From CAZWCX01 sp964632945 (lineage in GTDB: Bacteria; Planctomycetota; MHYJ01; WSZJ01; CAZWCX01): a stretch of DNA of 64,000 nt. A program made the translations under genes and the position numbers. The stretch is taken from assembly GCA_964632945.1 (NCBI GenBank), contig CAZWCX010000010.1:28653-92652 (forward strand), written 5' to 3'. The first letter of the stretch is position 1, and each line of letters opens with the position of its first letter. Shown here piece after piece: positions 25,105 through 32,578 of the stretch. The notes below the pieces were generated by a model. The model was not told the DNA's origin. It saw only the letters and a program-made list of their open reading frames with translations, and made no database searches.

Positions 25105-25143
25105 GAAGTGACTCCTCATCTCGCTTGGGTCGCGGTATTCGCT

Positions 25144-25689
25144 CTAGCTGTTCTGGATCTCGACCGACTCGCCGACGGCGCGGGCGCTGTCACCCTTCAC
25201 CAGCCGGATCTCGAGGACGCCGTCCCGGTAGGAGGCCTCGCTCTCCTTGGGGTTGACGCGGAAGGGCAGCGGGATCCAGCGTTCGAACGGCCCGAAGAAC
25301 CGCTCCTGCGCCAGCACGGACACCACGCCCTCTTCCCGGGACTTGAAGCTGCGCTGCCCCTTCACCACCACGATCGAATCGCCGACGGTGAGGTTGACGG
25401 CCGACTTCTCCACCCCGGGCAGTTCGATGCGCAGCACGACCTGGCCGCCCGCCTCGTAGGCGTCGAGCGCGGGCATCCAGCTTGCGCCGGCGGCCGCGCC
25501 GATGCCGGGAATGCGCGCCGCCAGGACGTTCTTGATGTGCGCGAGTTGCTGATACAGATGGGCGATCGGATCCGCACCCTTGGCCACGTGCATCGCGCCC
25601 TCGCTCCCGGGGGTGCGTGTGTAGGGCCGCCCCGTCACCTGCTCGTACAGGCGCCGCGCGTCCGTCAGCATGGAGTCCAGAAGTTCCAT
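25144..25689 (-). CDS. Hsp20 / alpha-crystallin small heat-shock protein
   Basis: This 181-residue chaperone binds unfolding proteins without ATP. The alpha-crystallin domain covers about residues 75-181, with L-R-I-E-L-P-G-V, V-V-V-K-G-Q-R and D-G-V-L-E-I-R-L as its hallmarks. The N-terminal 70 residues are longer than usual and helical. The C-terminal I-x-I anchor is not obvious (it ends V-E-I-Q-N-S). AAGGAGGA lies seven bases before the ATG. It leads an operon with two small unknown genes. A near-perfect 28-base dyad at 25760-25787 lies upstream and may mediate heat control. Confidence 0.9.
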   Translation of the reverse strand: MELLDSMLTDARRLYEQVTGRPYTRTPGSEGAMHVAKGADPIAHLYQQLAHIKNVLAARIPGIGAAAGASWMPALDAYEAGGQVVLRIELPGVEKSAVNLTVGDSIVVVKGQRSFKSREEGVVSVLAQERFFGPFERWIPLPFRVNPKESEASYRDGVLEIRLVKGDSARAVGESVEIQNS

Positions 25690-26092
25690 TCCGAAGTCCT
25701 CCTTCCCAACCGGTCGTGACCCGCACGATCCCTCGCGCGAGACAACACGCCCCCTCGGTCGCCGGGTCGACGTCGAACCGGCGACATCGATGGGACGGCA
25801 TAAAGCAACGCCTGTGCCCGACACGGGTGCGGTGCGCCGCAATGTCCATAAAGGGCTGGGCCGCGGCGGCTTGCGGGCAAGGGCACGGGTTCCGAAGCGG
25901 CGCGATGGCAGGCCACATTCTCACCAGCGTGCCGGGCGGATGAGTCCGGGGCGCGGGATTCGTTGCGGAGCGTGGGCCCCGGCCTGTGGCCGAATTGCCA
26001 CGGAATTGGCGATCCTGCCGCGTCTCACCGTTGAGGCAGCGAAACGCAACCGCGGGACACCTGCGAGGCCGGTGGGTCGGGGAGATCGCAGT
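25690..26092. other. Gene-free region upstream of the Hsp20 operon
   Basis: These 403 bases hold no supported gene. The promoter of the Hsp20 operon should be here, but I found no confident -35/-10 pair. Two CTTTATG stretches (leftward strand, near 25800 and 25850) are the only AT-rich patches. A dyad at 25760-25787 is described separately. Confidence 0.5.
25760..25787 (-). promoter_or_regulatory. 28-base dyad in front of the Hsp20 gene
   Basis: GTCGCCGG (25760-25767) pairs with CCGGCGAC (25780-25787), and inner TCGAC (25769-25773) pairs with GTCGA (25774-25778). Only one position of fourteen is mismatched. It lies 71-98 bases before the Hsp20 ATG. It is neither CIRCE nor HAIR. It may be a repressor operator or a thermosensing leader hairpin. 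Confidence 0.5.
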
Positions 26093-29000
26093 TCAGCGCG
26101 CGCGCTCGACCAGTCCGGCAAAGCGGGGGTCGCCCCGCACCGGATCCAGCGTGGTGTCGTCGCGCAGCAGGGCGGCGTCGCGAAAGCCGAGGTCGATCGC
26201 TTTCGCCAGGTGGTCGAGGGCCGCGTCACGCAGGGCCGCTTGTTCCCCCGCCGGCTGCGGCCGGGACGGCGCTTCCGGCGCGGTCCGACCGTCGGAGAGG
26301 ACCGAGAGGATGCAAGCGAGGTTGTAGTGCGCGCCCACGAGCTGCCGGCGGGTGGCCGGATCCGAAGACCGCGCCGCCCGATTTCCGGCGTCGACCTCGA
26401 GGATCTCGCGCTCGAAGCGGGCCAGCGCTTGCCGGTATTGCTCGCGCGCCCCCGGGTAGTCCTGCGCAACCAGGCGCTTCTCGGCCTCGGCGCACAGCCA
26501 TTTCCAATCGCCGTCGGGGACGCCGGGGCTGTTTCGGATCTCCGCGACGCGCGCGCGCGCCCATTCCGCCTGCGCCGGCGCGGCGAGGGCATATTGCTCG
26601 AAGGCGGTCACGGCCTGATCGGGACGCTGGAAGCGGCTCCAGAGCACGCCGAGGAGCGCCCAGGCCATCGGCGTCCGGCGGGCGGCGGCCGCCCGGAAGT
26701 CCGACTCCGCGAGCGCAAGCTCCCGATCCGGGGTCCGACCCGTGCGCAGAAGCGCGAAGGCGAGCCCGCTGTGGGCGATTCCCCGCCCAAGCCGGGCCGA
26801 TCCATCTTCCGGGGCGCGCCGGATCGCCTCGTCGAGGAGGGCGATCGCCTCCTCGCTGGCCGCGCGGGAATCCTCGCCGATCAGGGACAAGTAGTAGCCG
26901 TGCACCGCAAGGGTGGTTCCGCGCAGTCCGAAGTGGGCGGTGGAGTCGGGCAGCGCGCGCGCGCGCGCGTCCAGCGACTCGAGGGCGGCAGCGCAATAGG
27001 GTCGCGGGTCGCGACCGCGGAGGGCGTCGGCCTCCGCGAGTTCGCAGTAGACGTTCGCGCGATTGAGATGGGCTTCCGGATCGTCCGGTTTCAGTCGCAA
27101 GGCGGCGGCGAAGTCCTCCTCCGCCCGACGCAGGGAGGGGGTCGGGTCCGCCTCGCGGAGCGCGTCCAACAGCGCCAACTTGCCATGGGTGGTGGCGCGC
27201 ATGATCCGCGGACCGGCCTCGTCGGGCTCGAGCTCCACCGCCCGTTCGAAGTCGGCGAGGGCCAGGTCCAGGGTGGCGGGGGAAGCCACCCCCGCGCGAC
27301 TCTCGGCCCGCCAGAGCAGGAGCAGGCTGTTGCCGCGATTCAGGTGGGCCCAGGGTTGTCCGGGCGCCCGTTGCAAGGCGGTCGACTGATCCGCGACGGC
27401 GAGTTCGAAATGGGGACGGGAGGCGCGCCCGTGTTTCTCCTCGATCTCCCCGCGTCGTCGATGCGCATTGCCGCGATTGTAGCAGGCGATGGCGTCCCCG
27501 GGGGACCGGGCGACGGCGAGGTCGTGCGCGGCCACCGCGCGGGATAGGAGGTCGCCGCCGTCGCGGCCGAGCGCGTCTTCGAGATCCCCGCACGCGGCCA
27601 GGGCCATGGCCCGTCCGGAGAGCGCCGGGGCCGAGGAGGCATCGAGCCGGAGGCTCTCTTCGTAGGCCGCGCGCGCCTCGTCCGCCAGGGCGAGGGTCGC
27701 TTCGGAGGGGGGGAGGGACTCGGCGCGGGCCAGACGGGCATTGCCGCGCCAGGTGGCGGCGGAGGCATCGAACGGCCAAATCAACGCCGCGGCGTCGAAT
27801 TCCCGCTGGGCCTCGAGGAAGTCGCGCCGGTAGAATCGCGCCATCCCGCGAATCAGCATCGCGGCGGGTCCGTCGACGCCCTCGAGCAGGCGCAACACGA
27901 GGGCGCTTCCCGCCGGGTCGTCGCCATGGAGCGCGGCCGTCGCGCGGGCGATTCGAATCTCGTCCGGGGCAATCCCCGCCACCTCCCCGTCCGTCGTCGG
28001 GATGCGAGCGAGATCCGCCAGCCCCTGTGCGCGCCACTCCCGCTCGTCTTCCGACTCCGGTCGTACGGCCAGGACTCCCCCGTCGGGTCCGTGGAGCATT
28101 CCCGGCAGCCCCCGGGAATCCCGGTAGCGTCGGAGCCGGTGCGTACCCCGGAGCAGCCACGGCAGCGGCGACGCGGGGGACCGGGCGCAGGCGCGATCGA
28201 AATCATCCTGCGCCCGGGCGGCATCGCCGAGGGTCTCGCGCACCCGTCCCCGCCAGGCCAGGGCCACCCCCGAGTCCGGGGAGTCGTCGAGGCAGCGCGC
28301 CAGGAGCCCCAGCGGTTGCTCCGCCAGGGCAAGGCGCGCTTCCGCCGTCATCTCGCGCGTGCGGACCGCATGCTCGAAGGAAGAAACCTGCGCGGCGATC
28401 TCTGCCAGGGTCCGCTCCTGTCGGGCCGCCGCGGACCTTCGGGCCGCCCCGGCGGCAAGCAGGCCGGCGCCGAGCATGCACAGGAGCGCCGCAGTCGCCA
28501 GGAGTGCGCCGCGATGCCGTCGCGCCGACCGGCGCAGCCGGTAGAATGGGGTCCAGCGGCGCGCACGTACCGGTCGTTCGTCCAGCCACGCCTGCAAGTC
28601 CGCCGCCAGATCCGCCGCGTTCCGATAGCGCAGCCGCGGATCCCGTTCCAGGGCGCGCAGGCAGATCGCCTCGAGGTCCTCCGAAATCGAGGGATCGATC
28701 TGGCGCGGCCGCGCCGGATCCATCCGACAGATCGACACGAACAATTCGTGGGTGTCTTCCGCGTCATGGGGAACACGACCCACCAGGATTTCGTATAGCA
28801 TCACTCCGAGCGACCAGACGTCGCTCCAGGGGCCGACGTCGCCGGCCGCGACCACCTGTTCGGGACTCATGTAGGCGGGCGTGCCGAGCGTGAAGCCCGT
28901 GAAGGTCAGCTTGACCGACGCCGCGGAACCAGCGCCACCCGACCCGCTCCCCAGGTCCTTGGCGATCCCGAAATCCATCACCCGCGGCCGTCCGGTGGGG

Positions 29001-29674
29001 TCGAGGATCACGTTGGCGGGCTTCAGATCCCGGTGGATCACTCCCTGTTCATGGGCGAAGCCAACCGCCGCGGCGACCTGGGCCAGGAGAAGCACCTGCT
29101 CGCGGAGCCGGGACGGCGCCGACGCGTTCGGGGCGCTTTGCTGCGCGCGATGGGACTCCAGGATCTCGTCGAATGTGCTGCCGCGGACGCACTCCATGGC
29201 CAGGTACGGGCGCCCGCCATCGATCCCGTGCTCGTACACCGAGACGATGCCCGGATGACGTAGCCGGGCCGCCAGCCGGGCCTCGCGCTGGAATCGCGCA
29301 ATCTCCAGCGGGTCGAGGCCATCGCCCGGACTCGCCGGGGAAAGCAACTTGATCGCGACCGCGCGCCCGAGTTCGGGGTCGTGCGCCTCCCAGACCACGC
29401 CCATCCCCCCCATGCCCAGTTGTCGGACGAGAACGTAGCGACCCAGACGGGAGGGATCGGCGCCGGAGCCGGAGGGTGAAAAGCCCGCAGGATCGGGACG
29501 CGATCGAGTCGCGGCCCCTGCCGCGACGGCGTTCGTCTCCGCGGGAAGGCGCGCGACCCCGGGGCCGGCGAGGGTTTCGTCCGACGCCCCGGGCTTCTCC
29601 TCGGCGGCGGGCCCGCCCTCCCGGGAGATCCGGATCCTGCCGCGATCCGAGGGGGGCGGCGGGGGATCGGTCAT
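26093..29674 (-). CDS. Membrane Ser/Thr protein kinase with TPR sensor region
   Basis: This 1193-residue receptor has a disordered Pro-rich start and a Hanks-type kinase at about 78-350. The kinase is complete: G-M-G-G-M-G loop, V-A-I-K with Lys109, H-R-D-L-K-P-A-N near 214, D-F-G near 233 and G-T-P-A-Y-M-S-P-E. A single membrane helix (about 388-410) leads to a C-terminal region of roughly 780 residues made of TPR-like repeats. It should phosphorylate cytoplasmic targets, including proteins read by FHA domains. It is divergent from an FHA protein with back-to-back promoters between, so those two may form a signalling pair. AGGAGC lies seven bases before the ATG. Confidence 0.93.
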   Translation of the reverse strand: MTDPPPPPSDRGRIRISREGGPAAEEKPGASDETLAGPGVARLPAETNAVAAGAATRSRPDPAGFSPSGSGADPSRLGRYVLVRQLGMGGMGVVWEAHDPELGRAVAIKLLSPASPGDGLDPLEIARFQREARLAARLRHPGIVSVYEHGIDGGRPYLAMECVRGSTFDEILESHRAQQSAPNASAPSRLREQVLLLAQVAAAVGFAHEQGVIHRDLKPANVILDPTGRPRVMDFGIAKDLGSGSGGAGSAASVKLTFTGFTLGTPAYMSPEQVVAAGDVGPWSDVWSLGVMLYEILVGRVPHDAEDTHELFVSICRMDPARPRQIDPSISEDLEAICLRALERDPRLRYRNAADLAADLQAWLDERPVRARRWTPFYRLRRSARRHRGALLATAALLCMLGAGLLAAGAARRSAAARQERTLAEIAAQVSSFEHAVRTREMTAEARLALAEQPLGLLARCLDDSPDSGVALAWRGRVRETLGDAARAQDDFDRACARSPASPLPWLLRGTHRLRRYRDSRGLPGMLHGPDGGVLAVRPESEDEREWRAQGLADLARIPTTDGEVAGIAPDEIRIARATAALHGDDPAGSALVLRLLEGVDGPAAMLIRGMARFYRRDFLEAQREFDAAALIWPFDASAATWRGNARLARAESLPPSEATLALADEARAAYEESLRLDASSAPALSGRAMALAACGDLEDALGRDGGDLLSRAVAAHDLAVARSPGDAIACYNRGNAHRRRGEIEEKHGRASRPHFELAVADQSTALQRAPGQPWAHLNRGNSLLLLWRAESRAGVASPATLDLALADFERAVELEPDEAGPRIMRATTHGKLALLDALREADPTPSLRRAEEDFAAALRLKPDDPEAHLNRANVYCELAEADALRGRDPRPYCAAALESLDARARALPDSTAHFGLRGTTLAVHGYYLSLIGEDSRAASEEAIALLDEAIRRAPEDGSARLGRGIAHSGLAFALLRTGRTPDRELALAESDFRAAAARRTPMAWALLGVLWSRFQRPDQAVTAFEQYALAAPAQAEWARARVAEIRNSPGVPDGDWKWLCAEAEKRLVAQDYPGAREQYRQALARFEREILEVDAGNRAARSSDPATRRQLVGAHYNLACILSVLSDGRTAPEAPSRPQPAGEQAALRDAALDHLAKAIDLGFRDAALLRDDTTLDPVRGDPRFAGLVERAR

Positions 29675-29706
29675 CGGAATCGCTCCTGGATTTCGGCACC
29701 ATGCGG

Positions 29707-29736
29707 ATTTTATGCGGCGCAGCGGCCCGGCCGCAA
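29707..29736 (-). promoter_or_regulatory. Promoter of the kinase-TPR gene
   Basis: Reading leftward, TTGCGG (29736-29731) and TAAAAT (29712-29707) are separated by 18 bases. Transcription would start near 29700, 25 bases before the ATG. Confidence 0.6.
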
Positions 29737-29753
29737 GGGGTCCGGGCTTTTCC

Positions 29754-29783
29754 TTGGCCCGCGCCCCGCGCGCCCCGTAAGAT
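29754..29783 (+). promoter_or_regulatory. Promoter of the FHA-MoxR gene
   Basis: TTGGCC (29754-29759) and TAAGAT (29778-29783) are separated by 18 bases. It lies back to back with the kinase promoter, with 17 bases between the two -35 boxes. Confidence 0.5.
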
Positions 29784-29828
29784 GAAAGAACCGGTCCACG
29801 ACGTGACCGGAGGGGTGGGGAGGCTGCC

Positions 29829-31364
29829 ATGATCAAGTTGCGGATCACCATCGGCGACGCGCAGGAGGTGTGCGAGTTCCCGGAAGCGGCCATCACGATC
29901 GGGCGCAGCGACGGCAATCTGATCCAGTTGGACAGCAAGAACATCTCCCGGAACCATGCGACCATCGAGAGGGTCGAGCAGGGATACAAGGTCCGGGATC
30001 TGGGTTCGCGCAACGGCATTTTCGTCAACCAGAACCGGGTCGAATTCGCCCTGCTCGCGCCCGGGGACGTGATCAAGGTCGGGGACGCGCTCTTTTTCGT
30101 CGAGGAGTGTCCCAAACCCAAGAAACGCACCTGGCGCCAGCCGGTTCCGGCGGTGATTCCGGCGCACGAATCCGCGGCCGGGGAGATCCCCGGTGCCGCC
30201 CCCGACCCGGTGCGGGAAGACGATCCGATCGCGGTCGACCCGGAGGGGGGGGCGGGCGACCTCCCGGGCGAGGCGGCGGAAGGCGCGGGAGCGGCAGCGC
30301 AGGTCCAGGCGGAGTCGCCGCCGGCCGGTGGCGAGCGCCCCCCGCTTCGCAGCGCGGAGTCCGCGGCCGCAGCCGGCAAGGGCGAGATTCCCGCAGACCG
30401 CGGCGACGAGATGATGACGCTGGACTCGGCGCGCCGCCTGGCCGAGGCGCTCTCGACCCGATGCCGCGCGATCGTCCGGGGTCGGGACGAGGTCTTCGAG
30501 CGCGTGTTGATCGCGCTCTTCTGCGGCGGGCACGTCCTTCTCGACGACTACGCCGGCTCCGGGGCGAACACGCTGGCGAAGGCGCTGGCCGACAGCCTGG
30601 TGCCGGATGAGCTCCGGCCGGCGACCCGCGCGTACGGTCGCGTCACCGGGACCCCTGACTTGTTGCCGGCCGATGTGGCGGGCGGCCACGCGCCCGGCGG
30701 GGGCGGATTCCGTCCGGGGGCGATTTTCGCGAACATCGTGTTCGTGGAGGACTTTCCCCGCGCCGCCGCGAAGGCGCAAGCCCTTCTCCTGGAGGCGATG
30801 GAAGACAAACAGGTAACCGTGGAGGGGGAGACCCACCGTCTCGAGGACCTATTCTGCGTGATCGCCACGGAGAATCTCGCGGAAACGGATGGCACCCGGC
30901 CCCTGACGCCGGCACAGCGCGACCGGTTCCTGTTCCGCCTCCCGATGTTGCCCCTGTCGGCCGAGATGGAGTTGCAGGTCCTGCGCGGCGCTCGCGCGGG
31001 AGATACCGCGGCGCGCATGGAGAAGGTGCGTGTGCGCGATGTCGTCGATGCCCGACCGGCGATCTTCGGCTCGGTCGACGTCCCGGCGGAGATCCATCGG
31101 GTGTTGGTGGACTTGAGCCAGGCGATTCGACAGGATCCGCGGGTCGCGCAGGGCATCGCCACCGGCGCGCTCGTGCTGGCGGTCCCCGCGCTGCAGGTTC
31201 GGGCCCTGATCCAAGGCCGCGCCCACGTCGAACCCGAGGATGTCGGCGCATTGGCCGGCCCGCTCTTCGGCCACCGGGTGATTCTCAAGCCGGGCGCCAC
31301 GGATTCCGGCCTGATCGTGGCGGAGGCGGCCGCGCGAGTCGTGCGGGGCGCGTCGCCGTCGTGA
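29829..31364 (+). CDS. FHA domain fused to a MoxR-like AAA+ module with dead P-loop
   Basis: This 511-residue cytoplasmic protein begins with an FHA phosphothreonine-binding domain (I-T-I-G-R-S-D-G-N, I-S-R-N-H-A and D-L-G-S-R-N-G-I-F-V-N). A Pro/Ala linker leads to a MoxR-family AAA+ domain (about 195-511). The Walker A position reads D-Y-A-G-S-G-A-N-T where MoxR proteins have a G-x-P-G-x-x-K-T loop, so the ATP-binding Lys is Ala and the Thr is Asn. Walker B reads V-F-V-E-D-F in place of L-x-A-D-E-I, while the following L-L-E-A-M-E-D and A-T-E-N regions are conserved. It is probably a non-hydrolysing adaptor or regulator. The ATG follows GAGG by seven bases. Confidence 0.88.
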   Translation: MIKLRITIGDAQEVCEFPEAAITIGRSDGNLIQLDSKNISRNHATIERVEQGYKVRDLGSRNGIFVNQNRVEFALLAPGDVIKVGDALFFVEECPKPKKRTWRQPVPAVIPAHESAAGEIPGAAPDPVREDDPIAVDPEGGAGDLPGEAAEGAGAAAQVQAESPPAGGERPPLRSAESAAAAGKGEIPADRGDEMMTLDSARRLAEALSTRCRAIVRGRDEVFERVLIALFCGGHVLLDDYAGSGANTLAKALADSLVPDELRPATRAYGRVTGTPDLLPADVAGGHAPGGGGFRPGAIFANIVFVEDFPRAAAKAQALLLEAMEDKQVTVEGETHRLEDLFCVIATENLAETDGTRPLTPAQRDRFLFRLPMLPLSAEMELQVLRGARAGDTAARMEKVRVRDVVDARPAIFGSVDVPAEIHRVLVDLSQAIRQDPRVAQGIATGALVLAVPALQVRALIQGRAHVEPEDVGALAGPLFGHRVILKPGATDSGLIVAEAAARVVRGASPS

Positions 31365-31393
31365 GCGGAAGTCCCCGGGAAGGGAGGATCTCG

Positions 31394-32545
31394 ATGAGCC
31401 GGGTCCGCAGGGCTCTTGCCGCGGCATCCTTGGCGCTGGTGCTGGCGGCTGCAGCGGCGGCGCCGGCGCGTGCCCAGGGGGGCGCGCCGGGTACCGGCGG
31501 CGATGCCCAGGGCCAGTACGAGGCGGGACTCAAGCGATACGAGGCGGGCGATTATCCCGGCGCGATTCCGTTCGCCGAGGCCGGCCTCCGTATCGATCCC
31601 GAGCATGGTCGCTGCTACTACCTGCGCGGGGCCGCGCGGCTTGCCCTCGGAGACGCCGCCGCCGCCCTTCCCGACCTGCAGAGCGCGATCCGGAACGGGG
31701 CAGGTTTCGCGGCGGCCTACAGCGAGAGAGGTCGCGCCTACCTGAACCTCCACGACCTCGTGCAGGCGGAGTCGGACTTCTGGGTCGCCTCGATCGTCGA
31801 TCCGAAGTTCTGGCCGGCACCGCACAACCTCGGCGCGGTGGCGATCGAGCGCAAGGACTATGCCGCCGCCCGGGAGTGGTACACGCGGGCGATCGCGCTC
31901 AATCCGCAGGGCGCCGGGGCGTACCTGTGGCGGGGCAAGGCGAGCCGGGAGATGCGCGACCATGCGGCCGCGCTCAACGACTTCACCACCTACATCCGCC
32001 TGGTCCCGCAGGCGGCCGAAGGGTATCAGGAGCGCGCGGCGACGCACGAGGCGATGCGAAATTTCGCGGCGCGCGATGCCGACCTGGCCGAGGCGCGGAA
32101 ACGGAGCGGCGGGGGAACACCGGCGCCGACCCAGACCCAGCGGCTGGCGCGGATCCACGACGTCCGGTTGGTCTTCAACGTGCGCAATCGATTCAACCCC
32201 CAGAGCCCCATGGGAGTGGAATTCGACATCGACCTCGAGATTGCGGGATCCCGGGGGATGGACTGCGAGCTCGGCGTGGCGTTCTACGGCCCCGACGGCA
32301 AACCGGTTCGCGCCCGCACGCAGCAGTACTCCTCCCGGACCGGGGAGCTCTGTTCGTACATCAAGTTCATCCCGGACAACGACCCGCGACGGTATCCGAA
32401 CGCGTACATCTGGATCCCGTTCGAGGAGTTCCAGTTCCCGCGCGGCGAGTATTCGATCGGGTATCAGGCGTACGTCTTCTGCTATCCGCGCCAGCAGTAC
32501 CTGGCGGAGCCGAAGACGGGGAACTTCACGCTCACCGTCCGCTAG
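31394..32545 (+). CDS. Secreted TPR protein with C-terminal beta domain
   Basis: This 383-residue protein has a signal peptide (LAAASLALVLAAAAAAPARA) and TPR units from about 45 to 245 (for example AGLKRYEAGDYPGAIPFAEA). The C-terminal domain (about 255-383) is beta-rich (VEFDIDLEIAGSRGMDCELG) and contains three Cys residues. The ATG at 31394 has GGGAGG six bases upstream. An in-frame GTG at 31361 overlaps the stop codon of the FHA-MoxR gene but has no ribosome binding site. It is likely co-transcribed with that gene. The function is unknown. Confidence 0.82.
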   Translation: MSRVRRALAAASLALVLAAAAAAPARAQGGAPGTGGDAQGQYEAGLKRYEAGDYPGAIPFAEAGLRIDPEHGRCYYLRGAARLALGDAAAALPDLQSAIRNGAGFAAAYSERGRAYLNLHDLVQAESDFWVASIVDPKFWPAPHNLGAVAIERKDYAAAREWYTRAIALNPQGAGAYLWRGKASREMRDHAAALNDFTTYIRLVPQAAEGYQERAATHEAMRNFAARDADLAEARKRSGGGTPAPTQTQRLARIHDVRLVFNVRNRFNPQSPMGVEFDIDLEIAGSRGMDCELGVAFYGPDGKPVRARTQQYSSRTGELCSYIKFIPDNDPRRYPNAYIWIPFEEFQFPRGEYSIGYQAYVFCYPRQQYLAEPKTGNFTLTVR

Positions 32546-32578
32546 CGCGCTGGCCCGCCGGTCCCCCTGCCGCGCGGC

